Below are positions 23,544-31,744 of a stretch of 40,878 nt of DNA, piece by piece. The position numbers and the translations under genes are program-made. The stretch spans positions 1-40,878 of IMG/VR virus record IMGVR_UViG_3300042938_001120; one strand, 5' to 3'. Each line of letters begins with the position of its first letter. Position 1 is the first letter of the stretch. The notes under the pieces were generated by a model that worked only from the letters and a program-made list of their open reading frames with translations, did not search any database and was not told the DNA's origin. Origin of the DNA: a virus.

Positions 23544-23609
23544 ATTCGCGAGGTCTTCGCGGATAGCGTTGACCGAATCGTAGGTCGTAACTTTGGATAC
23601 AGATGCCAT
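23544..23609 (-). CDS. Major capsid protein, exon 1 (residues 1-22)
   Basis: 22 codons, MASVSKVTTYDSVNAIREDLAN, are too short for standard ORF calling. ATG at 23609 is preceded by AAGAGGTAACTACC. The sequence VTTYDSVNAIREDL is the usual N-terminus of DUF5309 capsid proteins. The reading frame hits TGA immediately after the predicted 5' splice site, so only spliced mRNA makes capsid. It lies six bases downstream of the scaffold stop codon. Confidence 0.88.
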
Positions 23610-23614
23610 GGTAG

Positions 23615-24640
23615 TTACCTCTTGGAGTCGAGCATCATAAAGATTGCAGCCGCATCTTCGACGCGGCCAGATGATTTGAGACGCTGGTTTGCCTTGAGGA
23701 CATCAGTTTGCTTGCGAGGCGAAGAGTTCAACGTACCTGGTCTCATGGGCTTCGGAGCAGCAGCCTTCTGGGGCTGTGGCCGATTGGCCTGAAGAGAATC
23801 CCAACGTCGCGCTTTTTCAAGAACAAGGATGGCTCGGGGGTCGAGAGCAGCGTTTAATTCATCCTCCGAATAACCGACCTTCTGGCCGTATTCGCGGAGC
23901 TTTCCACGCGCCTCAGTCCACTTCGCTTGATCCTTCCATTCAGGCATTTTCTCGAAGATGTATTTCGCGCCATCCTCTACCAGTTGCTGCCTTTGCTGCA
24001 TTTCCCGGTGAGACATTTCCTGGGTAAGACGGGCCTGCTCCTGCTGGACGGCAGAAACATTGGCCTTGTAGTCTCGCCATTGCTTCTCAATAATCGGAAA
24101 ATTGATGGGGTCGTCCTGATGAAGCCTCTCCCAGTCAGGCTCTTGCGGAAGATAACGCTGCATCTCCTGCGCAAGCATGTTGATTGAGTTTTCATACTGT
24201 GACCGCATCGCAGCAATATGCTGTTCCTGGGCCTGTATGGTCTTGCTTCGTTCCGCAACCTCCTGCGTCTTTCGGGTGTAATCGGACTGCCTCTGATACC
24301 CCGCCAGAGCCTCCTGAAGCGTAACCTTCTGTTCCTTGCCATCGACAACGACGGTGTAGAGAGAGTTATCTTCGTCTTGCTCGTCCTGAGCGTCGTCTTC
24401 AGTCTCGGCCTCTTCCGCCTCACCTTCAGGGGCTGAATCATCCTCAGATGACGCCTGCTCAACCTCATCGGGCGCGTCGTTGGCGGCTTCCGCCGTCGCC
24501 TCAGTCTCTTCGACTTCGGCAGAGCCAGCACCTTGCTTCTTCCCATCCGGTTGCGGCGAACCGTCCATCAGGAGAGAAATGCGTGATGCAGCTTCTGCAA
24601 GGCCGAGTTCGCTAGGCTGCGATTGCTCAGCTTGTGACAT
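23615..24640 (-). CDS. Capsid scaffold protein
   Basis: 341 residues, start ATG 24640 after CTGAGGAGTAATAAT. Residues ~25-92 are a long acidic, disordered stretch rich in Glu, Asp and Ala; the middle is a long coiled coil (RSKTIQAQEQHIAAMRSQYEN, VSAVQQEQARLTQEMSHREMQQ); the C-terminus is basic and small (PKPMRPGTLNSSPRKQTDVLKANQRLK), likely the capsid-binding helix-turn-helix. Order portal, scaffold, capsid is standard. It guides procapsid assembly and then leaves the shell. Confidence 0.85.
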   Translation of the reverse strand: MSQAEQSQPSELGLAEAASRISLLMDGSPQPDGKKQGAGSAEVEETEATAEAANDAPDEVEQASSEDDSAPEGEAEEAETEDDAQDEQDEDNSLYTVVVDGKEQKVTLQEALAGYQRQSDYTRKTQEVAERSKTIQAQEQHIAAMRSQYENSINMLAQEMQRYLPQEPDWERLHQDDPINFPIIEKQWRDYKANVSAVQQEQARLTQEMSHREMQQRQQLVEDGAKYIFEKMPEWKDQAKWTEARGKLREYGQKVGYSEDELNAALDPRAILVLEKARRWDSLQANRPQPQKAAAPKPMRPGTLNSSPRKQTDVLKANQRLKSSGRVEDAAAIFMMLDSKR

Positions 24641-24655
24641 ATTATTACTCCTCAG

Positions 24656-24931
24656 TTACGCTTTTCTCAAGCGTTTGTTAAAATGCAGAATATCCGGCTC
24701 AGACGCTAATGCCGTTAGCTCAGATTTCACTGCACCTATGGCGCGCACCATATAATACGCCTCCATCCTTTTTTGCTCATTCTCAGGAGCAGAACCTTTC
24801 CAATCTTCGACGAAGCGATCCTCCAGTCGGCGGAACACTTCCTCAACAGCATGGTCGCCATTGATGAGCTTTGCCGCGCGCCAGAGTTCTTCTTTCTCGA
24901 TCACGACGACATACTCCTGACAAACCGCCAT
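24656..24931 (-). CDS. Small head-region protein, 91 aa
   Basis: 91 residues, helical, ATG-started at 24931 within the methyltransferase gene's 3' end (overlap 31 bases, other frame). Segments VVVIEKEELWRAAKLINGDHAVEEV, DRFVEDWKGS and MEAYYMVRAIGAVKSELTAL recur in podovirus genomes between portal and scaffold. Role unknown. Confidence 0.6.
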   Translation of the reverse strand: MAVCQEYVVVIEKEELWRAAKLINGDHAVEEVFRRLEDRFVEDWKGSAPENEQKRMEAYYMVRAIGAVKSELTALASEPDILHFNKRLRKA

Positions 24932-25563
24932 ACGGCTGGCCGCAATCCTGCAAAAACCTCTGTCACCGCCGGAACCTTTTCAGCAATTGTTCCGCGATCA
25001 ATCGGCTCAAGATACACATCAAGCTCTAGGCCAAAGGACTTAGCGCAGCTTTCAACAAACTTCCTGGGGTAGAGCATGTAAGACATATCGTGCAACTTGG
25101 AGAAATTATCATCATCCGGTGTCATGTCGTAGATGAAGACAATACCCCCAGGTTTCACAACGCGCGCCATCTCACCGATAACAGTTTGTGCGCCGCGATC
25201 TGCGTGTCCCATTGAGAAAAAGCAGATCGCCATATCAAAACTGTCGTCCTTGATAGGCATGTCCTGCATATCCCCCAGTATCCGCTCACACCACTCAGGG
25301 GTCATGTCGAGCTGGTACTTGTTGATGTTCAGGCAGGAGAAATGAAGGCTCGGCATGAACTGCTTCCAAGCAGCAGCCGTAGAGCCAATACCTGATCCGA
25401 CATCAAGCACCTTCATTCCTGGGTCTAGCTCTGCCCATCGAAACAAACGAAAGGCATGAGAAAGCTCGTCGTGACCAAAGCGATGAGCATGGAGGAAATA
25501 GACCCCCTGACCGATCATATAATCGGTCCCCTGCTCAATGTTCTTGTGGTCAAAAGACCTCAC
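24901..25563 (-). CDS. Class I SAM-dependent methyltransferase
   Basis: 220 residues from a GTG that overlaps the portal stop (GTGA). Motif I is VLDVGSGIGS (52-61), motif II region CLNINKYQLDM, then DMQDMPIKDDSFDMAICFFSMGHA and RVVKPGGIVFIYDMT, a UbiE/Methyltransf_11 enzyme. Substrate unknown; the C-terminal part lacks a familiar substrate domain. It sits between portal and scaffold, an odd place for a metabolic enzyme, and may act with the nearby glycosyltransferase on a sugar, lipid or natural-product-like target. Confidence 0.82.
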   Translation of the reverse strand: MRSFDHKNIEQGTDYMIGQGVYFLHAHRFGHDELSHAFRLFRWAELDPGMKVLDVGSGIGSTAAAWKQFMPSLHFSCLNINKYQLDMTPEWCERILGDMQDMPIKDDSFDMAICFFSMGHADRGAQTVIGEMARVVKPGGIVFIYDMTPDDDNFSKLHDMSYMLYPRKFVESCAKSFGLELDVYLEPIDRGTIAEKVPAVTEVFAGLRPAVWRFVRSMSS

Positions 25564-27848
25564 TGCATACCCCCAAAGTCAGTCGGTGCTGGACCCTGAG
25601 CGGTTTTGAACATCTGCTGAATCTCGGTGCGCTGACGCTCGACCTCGCCCTTGATGAGCGCCATGTCGATCTGACTGCCGTATTTCGCGTCAATCTCAGC
25701 AGCGCGCAGCATCGCGTCCACATACAGCTTGTCACGCTCGAAGTCGGCGGATGCAGCAGCCTTCTGACGTTCCAGCTCCTGCTTCGCCGCGCTGATAACG
25801 ATGTCAGCCTTGATCTTTTCCGCCTCAACCTGAGCCAGCAATGTCGCAGGATCGGTTTGCGGCTGCTTGCTTTGAGCTTGCTGCTCCATGAACGCAGCGA
25901 CCTCTTCCTGAGACACTTCTTTGAAGAACTTGGACGGATCCATGTAGCCCGACAGCTTCGTGATCTCAGACAGTGTGTCGCGGTACTGCTCCAGCGACAC
26001 GAGCGGATTGTAAGGACCAAAGTTGGAGATAATCTCCTTTTGCTGAGCCAGAATGCCCTGCAAGAAGATCATGCGCTGCTCGTCTGAGCCACGGCCCAGA
26101 GCAATGTTCACCACCATATCCATTGAGGCGTCCCAGCCTCGCGGATCAATCGGGATAAACTTGTTGCGCAGTCGGATGATCTTCGGCTTGTCCTGATGCT
26201 GGATGACCATCTGCAAGATGCCCTTGAAGCACCGCTTGATCCCATCCGCAAACAGGCGAGCGATCATCTCAATTCGCTCTTGGGACGACGAAAGCTGCGC
26301 CTGGACAGCGGCGCGCGTCGTGGATTGAAGAGCCTCTGCATCGAGGCCCTGAGACGCGCGGGAGATGCCGGTGCGCTGCGTCTTGATCTCATCAAGATAC
26401 GCCATCACGCCAAGAGCCTGCTGACCCACAAACGGCTCAGTCAGGGCTTGCACCATGCCTGGCGCACGCGCGCGAATGATCGCCCCGGTCTCGACGTTTA
26501 GAACGTCGTCCATGTTAACCTGCCCCTCAACCACAACGGTGCGGGGGTGGATCGACTGCGCCAGGCTGTCGAGCGTGTTACGCATGATCGACGACTTGAT
26601 AAGCTGCAAATCCATCGTTTGATCTGCAATCGACTGACCAAAGATCGTGTGCGGCGTCGGATCTGGCTCCAGCAGCGCAAACGGGATGTTGTCGACAACC
26701 TCTTCATAGAGAATGTAAGCCCCGTTGCCGACAGTGCAGACCTTGTGCAGCTCCGCAATACCGTCGCCGTCCTTGTCGATCTTGATGTAACTCTCGACGT
26801 AGAAAACCTTGTCCGTCGTCTCGTCCGTCGTATTGGTGATACCAAAGAAAGACTGATCTGCCGGATTTCTGGTAATCACTTCGCCGTTCATTTCGAAGCC
26901 ACCAGTTCCGGCGTTCATCTCGATGATGTCGCGCGGGTAACCCATAGCCACAAGCTCTGAGATCGTCGCCAGCTTGCGGCGCGCAACATAGATCGCCTCG
27001 TCAATCGAGGTCGCTTCATTGTCGATCAGGAACTGCTCAGGCGGCACCGATTCGACAATGTAACGTGGCGTGCGACGAATGCGGCGGAGCTTCATTTCGA
27101 CCAGCGTATTGCCGGTCATCATGTCGGTCTCTTCCTCGTATTTGTCGATCTCCACTTCGCTGTCCTGCGAAATAAAGATCGCCTCTTCGCGAGACAGACC
27201 AGAATACGAGTAGTGCTCGACCTTTTCTTCGTCGATCTTGTACCAAGTCAGGATGCCGGTCTTCAGCAGAAGGCCGTCCTTGATCGCATCATGCAAAATG
27301 CGGAACCCAGGGTTTTCCTGATAAAAAACGTGGTTGATGAGATCAGTCGCCTGCTCAGCAGCGTCAACGTCTTCCTGTGCTTTAGGCACAAACTCAAGGA
27401 TTTTGTCGCCACCCGTAAAAATACGCAGAAGAGACGGAACCATCGCGAGGATGGTGTCGCGGACTTCGGTCAGCACAACCTGAGAGCGACCGTCTTCCTC
27501 GTTGCCGAATGGCTCAGCCAGATAATACCCCATCGCGCGCTCGCGCTGCGGAGCAAGGTAGCTGTCGATGTAGGTCTGGGAGTCGTCTATCGCCTGCTTG
27601 ACGATATAACGAAACTGCTCGTCGTCCATTGGGTCGAGTTCTTCCGAATCGCCCTCGTCGCCGTTGTACAAGTCGCTGACTTCATCGTCGCGCTCATACT
27701 CGTATTCGCTTTTGCCGTCCTCGGCCCTCATTGTTTCCTTGGAACGAGCGTTGGAACCCAAGGCAAAGCCCGTCTTGGGGTCGTAGCCAAGATTTGTTGC
27801 TCCCCCAGCACCCTGCGGGATCAAGTCCGGGTCATAGCCTTGGGCCAT
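25560..27848 (-). CDS. Portal protein, large podovirus (P22/SU10-like)
   Basis: 762 residues, start ATG 27848 after GAGGAAGTAATT. Characteristic segments: REEDGRSQVVLTEVRDTILAM-type (here DGRSQVVLTEVRDTILAMVP), INHVFYQENPGFRILHDAIKDGLLLKTGI, VPPEQFLIDNEATSIDEAIYVARRK, a fold core QSTTRAAVQAQLSSSQERIEMIARLFADGIKR, and a long acidic/coiled C-terminus with Gln-rich helix (VAAFMEQQAQSKQPQ). Size and segments match P22-like portals. It forms the dodecameric DNA gateway of the capsid. Confidence 0.9.
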   Translation of the reverse strand: MAQGYDPDLIPQGAGGATNLGYDPKTGFALGSNARSKETMRAEDGKSEYEYERDDEVSDLYNGDEGDSEELDPMDDEQFRYIVKQAIDDSQTYIDSYLAPQRERAMGYYLAEPFGNEEDGRSQVVLTEVRDTILAMVPSLLRIFTGGDKILEFVPKAQEDVDAAEQATDLINHVFYQENPGFRILHDAIKDGLLLKTGILTWYKIDEEKVEHYSYSGLSREEAIFISQDSEVEIDKYEEETDMMTGNTLVEMKLRRIRRTPRYIVESVPPEQFLIDNEATSIDEAIYVARRKLATISELVAMGYPRDIIEMNAGTGGFEMNGEVITRNPADQSFFGITNTTDETTDKVFYVESYIKIDKDGDGIAELHKVCTVGNGAYILYEEVVDNIPFALLEPDPTPHTIFGQSIADQTMDLQLIKSSIMRNTLDSLAQSIHPRTVVVEGQVNMDDVLNVETGAIIRARAPGMVQALTEPFVGQQALGVMAYLDEIKTQRTGISRASQGLDAEALQSTTRAAVQAQLSSSQERIEMIARLFADGIKRCFKGILQMVIQHQDKPKIIRLRNKFIPIDPRGWDASMDMVVNIALGRGSDEQRMIFLQGILAQQKEIISNFGPYNPLVSLEQYRDTLSEITKLSGYMDPSKFFKEVSQEEVAAFMEQQAQSKQPQTDPATLLAQVEAEKIKADIVISAAKQELERQKAAASADFERDKLYVDAMLRAAEIDAKYGSQIDMALIKGEVERQRTEIQQMFKTAQGPAPTDFGGMQ

Positions 27849-27850
27849 AA

Positions 27851-28015
27851 TTACTTCCTCTTCTTCTTCGCCATGCCAGCTTCGGACATGGCGATAGCGA
27901 CTGCCTGATCGCGTGACTTTACCACAGGACCGCCTTTGCCACTATGTAGCTTCCCGGCCTTGTATTCCTTCATGACTTTACCGACTTTCTTCGGCCCCAT
28001 CATCTTCCCTGGCAT
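27851..28015 (-). CDS. DUF6496-like basic small protein
   Basis: 54 residues from ATG at 28015 with CAGGAGAAGGAAG upstream. KVGKVMKEYKAGKLHSGKGG ... VKSRDQAVAIAMSEAG is the DUF6496 pattern. Strongly basic with a KKKRK end, so DNA binding or packaging into the capsid is likely but unproven. Overlaps the 3' end of the glycosyltransferase gene in another frame. Confidence 0.72.
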   Translation of the reverse strand: MPGKMMGPKKVGKVMKEYKAGKLHSGKGGPVVKSRDQAVAIAMSEAGMAKKKRK

Positions 28016-28646
28016 CTTCCTTCTCCTGGCACGCAGCCACATGATCGTGGCTGAACTCAAAAGATCCAATATGGCGCACGAGCTTGCTGGCATCGTGATC
28101 GACGTGAACCTTAACCCCATGCGCCTTGGCAAGCTGGCAGAAGTAAATGTCCTCGCCAATGAACGCTTGAGATGACTTGGCGTAGACAACCTGAAACCAA
28201 GGCTGCGGAAGCCTGCGGAAAACCTCCGTCTTCACCAGCATTGCGCCCATTCCTACCGCGTCTACTGGCTCAAGACCGTCTCGGTCATGGGATGTGATGA
28301 ACTCCTGCATCGAAAAGTCGGACCACGCGACCGTCTTGGCTGGCAGTCGGCGTGTCGAGTAATTGCAGGCCACAACGTCCTTGTCATGCGCCATAAGACG
28401 CTGCGCAAGATCGCGCGGAAACCGCATATCGCTGTCTAGGAACAGCGCATAGTCAGCGTTATGGCGCAGAGCCATCATTGCCAGCTTCTGCCGTTGATCT
28501 GCAATCAAAGTACCATTGACCATGTGGATGTTCATGGCTGATCCAGCAGGAGCATTGGCGTACCAATACGTAGACAATAGGCACAGGTCATACGCAAACG
28601 CGGAATGGACCGTTTCTCGTGCCGGTATGCAAATAGACAGGTTCAA
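27978..28646 (-). CDS. GT-A family glycosyltransferase
   Basis: 222 residues. The fold opens MNLSICIPARETVHSAFAYDL; the nucleotide-sugar motif ALFLDSDMRFP has the D71-S-D73 metal site; later VGMGAMLVKTEVFRRL and IGEDIYFCQLAKAHG match family-2-like acceptor motifs. It would transfer a sugar from an activated donor, possibly onto virion proteins or the host surface. Coupled by ATGA to the GH130-like gene, suggesting a joint sugar pathway. Confidence 0.82.
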   Translation of the reverse strand: MNLSICIPARETVHSAFAYDLCLLSTYWYANAPAGSAMNIHMVNGTLIADQRQKLAMMALRHNADYALFLDSDMRFPRDLAQRLMAHDKDVVACNYSTRRLPAKTVAWSDFSMQEFITSHDRDGLEPVDAVGMGAMLVKTEVFRRLPQPWFQVVYAKSSQAFIGEDIYFCQLAKAHGVKVHVDHDASKLVRHIGSFEFSHDHVAACQEKEDAREDDGAEESR

Positions 28647-29530
28647 AATAGCCTCCTCACGCTATCTTTTGGCATCTTCAGGATCACTGCTTTTTGATCC
28701 ATCAGTCCATAGCTGAAAAGGACATGTTCACCGTCAAATGCAAGCCCGGAACAAAATTCGATGCGCTCGTCCTCAAACGAAAAACGCTGCCCGAATCGGC
28801 TTGGCTGCATGTTCGCATCGAACTTGATGAGATGATGCCGATAGAAATGCAGCCGCTTCTTGTGGTCTATCGTTTTGCGATGCACAACGGCTAGGTAGCC
28901 ATCTTCATACGGCATAACGCAGGATGATCCCGACAGATCTTCAGGCCAGTTTTCGGTGGTGTTTGGCGTGTCGATCTTTGTCAGTTTGCCGTTGGTCAGC
29001 TTGTACAGTTCGTATGGCGCAGTCTTGTAGACGAAATATAGGTCATTGCCTTTGACGAGCGGCATCCAGTTCTTCTCAACGGGCGCGTTCTTTGGCGAGT
29101 CGATGAAGATCGGATTGCGCAGAACGCCATCTTTAAGCACGCACAAGACAATGATGTTTTTGGGCGTTGGGGTGTAGTTCAGCGCGGACGCCATCACCCA
29201 TGTTGCGCCCTGATACTCGAACAGCCGCAGATCTTCCAAACCATCAAGCGCCCTGGGATCAGCGCGTATATGCCGATCCTCAATAAACCAGTACTTGTAG
29301 ACGGACAGATCGGATGTGAGCTGCGCCAGGTAGTTCTGGCTGTCAGGCGTAGCAGAAGGCGCGGAACCAATCGTGAAGTGATACCCGCGCTTCAGATCGT
29401 AATTGCAGCCCCTGACCGTCGCAAGATACTCGTCGCCATGCTTGATGATCGACGGATTGCAGGGACGATATTGCGTCAGCGGGGGAATCTCCACCCGCGT
29501 AAACGCAATATCAAGCTGCGTCAGGATCAT
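28643..29530 (-). CDS. GH130-like beta-propeller protein
   Basis: 295 residues. Repeated propeller blades are visible: RPCNPSIIKHGDEYLATVRG, DLRLFEYQGATWVMASA, EKNWMPLVKGNDLYFVYK, GSSCVMPYEDGYLAVVHRK and EFCSGLAFDGEHVLFSYGL. The order and the GLEDLR, NWMP, GSS and HRK motifs match GH130-type mannoside phosphorylases and hydrolases. It could trim mannose-type glycans or merely bind them. It is coupled to the glycosyltransferase and lies in the virion operon between fibre and portal. Confidence 0.65.
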   Translation of the reverse strand: MILTQLDIAFTRVEIPPLTQYRPCNPSIIKHGDEYLATVRGCNYDLKRGYHFTIGSAPSATPDSQNYLAQLTSDLSVYKYWFIEDRHIRADPRALDGLEDLRLFEYQGATWVMASALNYTPTPKNIIVLCVLKDGVLRNPIFIDSPKNAPVEKNWMPLVKGNDLYFVYKTAPYELYKLTNGKLTKIDTPNTTENWPEDLSGSSCVMPYEDGYLAVVHRKTIDHKKRLHFYRHHLIKFDANMQPSRFGQRFSFEDERIEFCSGLAFDGEHVLFSYGLMDQKAVILKMPKDSVRRLF

Positions 29531-29536
29531 ACAGGA

Positions 29537-29932
29537 TTAACCGCCCGGAACCGGAGCAGGAGGCGCAATCGGCGTGATCGGCGGCACGGCAGCAGCGGCA
29601 GCGGCAGCGGCCTGAGACTGGTCCCACGCGAACGCCTGATTGAGGATGTCGTTCATGACGGCTTCAGCGTAGGCCGTCAGGGCCTCCTCCGGGGTCGCCG
29701 GGCGGCTGACCCACGCCTGCTGCTCGATGTATTCGGGCGGGTCGAGCGGGTCGGGCTGGTCAGGTGAGTAGGCCGGGTTCGGAACCTTCTGCACGACGTT
29801 CTCGGTCACCGTGCCGTAGGGCGTTGCGGCCATGAGATACGTGACGACGCGCTCGCTGTCCGCGTCGGACAGCTCCATCTCAACGTCGAGCGTGAGGTTC
29901 GGGCTTTTGACGCCGTAGTCGATGATAGCCAT
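29537..29932 (-). CDS. Hypothetical virion-region protein, 131 aa
   Basis: 131 residues with a beta-type N-terminus (LTLDVEMELSDADSERVVTYLMA), a Pro/Asp-rich middle and an Ala8 run before VPPITPIAPPAPVPGG. Start overlaps the upstream stop by one base (TAATG). The tail looks like a disordered spacer. No family recognised. Confidence 0.6.
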   Translation of the reverse strand: MAIIDYGVKSPNLTLDVEMELSDADSERVVTYLMAATPYGTVTENVVQKVPNPAYSPDQPDPLDPPEYIEQQAWVSRPATPEEALTAYAEAVMNDILNQAFAWDQSQAAAAAAAAVPPITPIAPPAPVPGG

Positions 29933-30105
29933 TATTCAGTCTCCACTGTTGGTTGCGGCGCGTTGGCCTGCGCCACGGCCTTTTCCAGTTTGTCGATGAT
30001 CGGCAGCGCCGCGCGTGCGCCTTGGATGCCGGACGCCTTCACCGCTACGTCGAGTAGGGCAGAAAGCGAGTTTAGGTCTTCTTGCGTGAATGTGATGGTG
30101 AGCAT
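29932..30105 (-). CDS. Small phage protein after the tail fibre, 57 aa
   Basis: 57 residues, MLTITFTQEDLNSLSALLDV ... LPIIDKLEKAV, two helices. This compact two-helix pattern is common in genomes directly after fibre genes and its function is unknown. ATG at 30105 follows GGGGCGAAC. Ends in a TAATG overlap with its neighbour. Confidence 0.65.
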   Translation of the reverse strand: MLTITFTQEDLNSLSALLDVAVKASGIQGARAALPIIDKLEKAVAQANAPQPTVETE

Positions 30106-30115
30106 GGTTCGCCCC

Positions 30116-31618
30116 TTACCAAGCCGGGATGTATCGGGTCGTGCCGTTATCGTCGATGGGTATCCATTTTGTCGGATTACCTACAGCGGGCGCGTTTGAG
30201 AGCGTTCCGGCGGATGCGCCAGCGCCGTTATCAAACGCTGCTCCTGCTATCTTCATAAGCTGGCGGTTGCCGAGAATGGCCTTGTAGATCGTGCCTGTGG
30301 TGGTCTCATAAACGCGGAACTCTTGCGCCGCCGTCCCATTGCGCAGCGCGAGCGTGTTGGCGGCGTCGCGGCGCAAAATAAGGTCTGCCGTTGCACTTGG
30401 ATCAGTGGTGCTTGAAGATGTCCACCGAAGCGCCGCGTCAACGGTAAGAGCAAAATAATTGACGCCAACTCCGGCAACCGGCAGGCCAGAAATGCCGAGC
30501 TTTAGAGCAAAGCCGCTAGAATAAACAACATCACCGCCAATTGTGATGTTCCTGCTGGTGTCAATCGTCAGCGCCGTCGCCAACGCATTCTGCGCCGTGC
30601 CGCTCGACCCAGCAGGCGCAACCTGAAACACGATGGAGCCGCCAGCGCCCGTGCCCGTGCCCTGAGAGCCCGTAATTAGTAAATCCGCGCCGGGGCGATT
30701 AGTAACGCCCGTGACGCTCTGAACGCTTAATGCTTGCGTAATGGCGTTGCGGTTTCCGGTCTGCGTGCCGGACTGCGAGCCGGACGTGTTGACCGCCGTG
30801 CCAGCAATCGCGTTTGCAAGGCTCGTTGCGATGCGGAACGTGTTGGTGTCCACAGCAATGACGTAATACGTCGTGCTCGCCGTAATGCCAGTTGGCAGGG
30901 CACCCGTGGTCGTGAAGAACACTGGCGTTCCGGTTGAAAGAGCGTGGCTGCTCCATGTCACAACGCCGGGTGTGGCGATGGTGATTGTTACTGTGGCGGT
31001 GTTAGAACCCGTGTCCGCTGCGCCCAAACGCAGGTTAGCGACTCCACGGCGGGTGAGGAAGAGGTCGGGCGTCCCATTGAATGTCGTGGTTGAAGACCAG
31101 ACAAACGAAGCATCGGATGATAGTGTGAAATGCTTCTGACCAGCGTTGTTATTTAATCCTGCATAGGTGCTGGAGTTCGACACAAACGCGAGCGATGACA
31201 ATCCAGAGGCCGCGATACCAATATTTGATGCGCCGGGTCCAGCAAAATAAATTCCACTGCTCGTGGGTAAGAATGTGCGCCCATCTTTCCTGACTTGAAA
31301 GATACCTGCGCTTCCAACCTGCAAATCCATCAGCAGCGAGGCCGATGCGCTATTTGCATCCGATGTTCCCGCAGCATTGAACCGCATACCCGTGAACGTG
31401 ACGGCAGCGTTGTTCCAAGTCTGGGCAAAATCAAAGACCGGAGCACTCGCCGTAATCGTCGTGCCGGAAAGGGTCGTCGAGCCGAGTAGTGTCGTCGCTA
31501 CGGCCTGCGTGCTATAGACGCTTGGGGATGCAGACGCCTGGCTATCAGCGCCAAAAAGAAAGCCCGTCGCGGGCAAGGATGTGTCAGGCGTTTCTGTCTT
31601 CAGATCAATGTCGGCCAT
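30116..31618 (-). CDS. Tail fibre / structural protein with one inserted Ig-like module
   Basis: 500 residues. N-terminus LKTETPDTSLPATGFLFGADSQ is a fibre base that attaches to the tail; the shaft is Thr/Ser/Ala beta-repeat; around residues 200-285 a module (VTWSSHALSTGTPVFFTTTGALP ... TTYYVIAVDTNTFRIAT) resembles the modules in the nozzle protein; the end GNPTKWIPIDDNGTTRYIPAW is a widespread phage fibre tip. Likely receptor-binding or virion-decoration fibre. Confidence 0.75.
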   Translation of the reverse strand: MADIDLKTETPDTSLPATGFLFGADSQASASPSVYSTQAVATTLLGSTTLSGTTITASAPVFDFAQTWNNAAVTFTGMRFNAAGTSDANSASASLLMDLQVGSAGIFQVRKDGRTFLPTSSGIYFAGPGASNIGIAASGLSSLAFVSNSSTYAGLNNNAGQKHFTLSSDASFVWSSTTTFNGTPDLFLTRRGVANLRLGAADTGSNTATVTITIATPGVVTWSSHALSTGTPVFFTTTGALPTGITASTTYYVIAVDTNTFRIATSLANAIAGTAVNTSGSQSGTQTGNRNAITQALSVQSVTGVTNRPGADLLITGSQGTGTGAGGSIVFQVAPAGSSGTAQNALATALTIDTSRNITIGGDVVYSSGFALKLGISGLPVAGVGVNYFALTVDAALRWTSSSTTDPSATADLILRRDAANTLALRNGTAAQEFRVYETTTGTIYKAILGNRQLMKIAGAAFDNGAGASAGTLSNAPAVGNPTKWIPIDDNGTTRYIPAW

Positions 31619-31621
31619 GTC

Positions 31622-31744
31622 TTAACCCCAAACGAGATAGTTGCCAGCGCCCCAGACAAGGTAATTGCCAGCGCCCCACAGCAGATTGTTCCCAGCCGGG
31701 GATGGGTCGCCGCTAGGAACAAGGGAACGAAACCCCAGCAGCAT
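31622..31744 (-). CDS. Short repeat protein, WGAGNYLV motifs
   Basis: 40 residues: MLLGFRSLVPSGDPSPAGNN then three near-identical LLWGAGN/YLVWGAGN/YLVWG units ending the protein. ATG overlaps the upstream stop (TGATG), so translation is coupled. The aromatic-Gly repeats resemble short phage structural peptides. Function unknown. Confidence 0.5.
   Translation of the reverse strand: MLLGFRSLVPSGDPSPAGNNLLWGAGNYLVWGAGNYLVWG

Noticed and set aside
27213-27908. Rightward 231-codon ORF opposite the portal
   Set aside because: Antisense of a clear portal gene, no upstream site, no recognisable motif.
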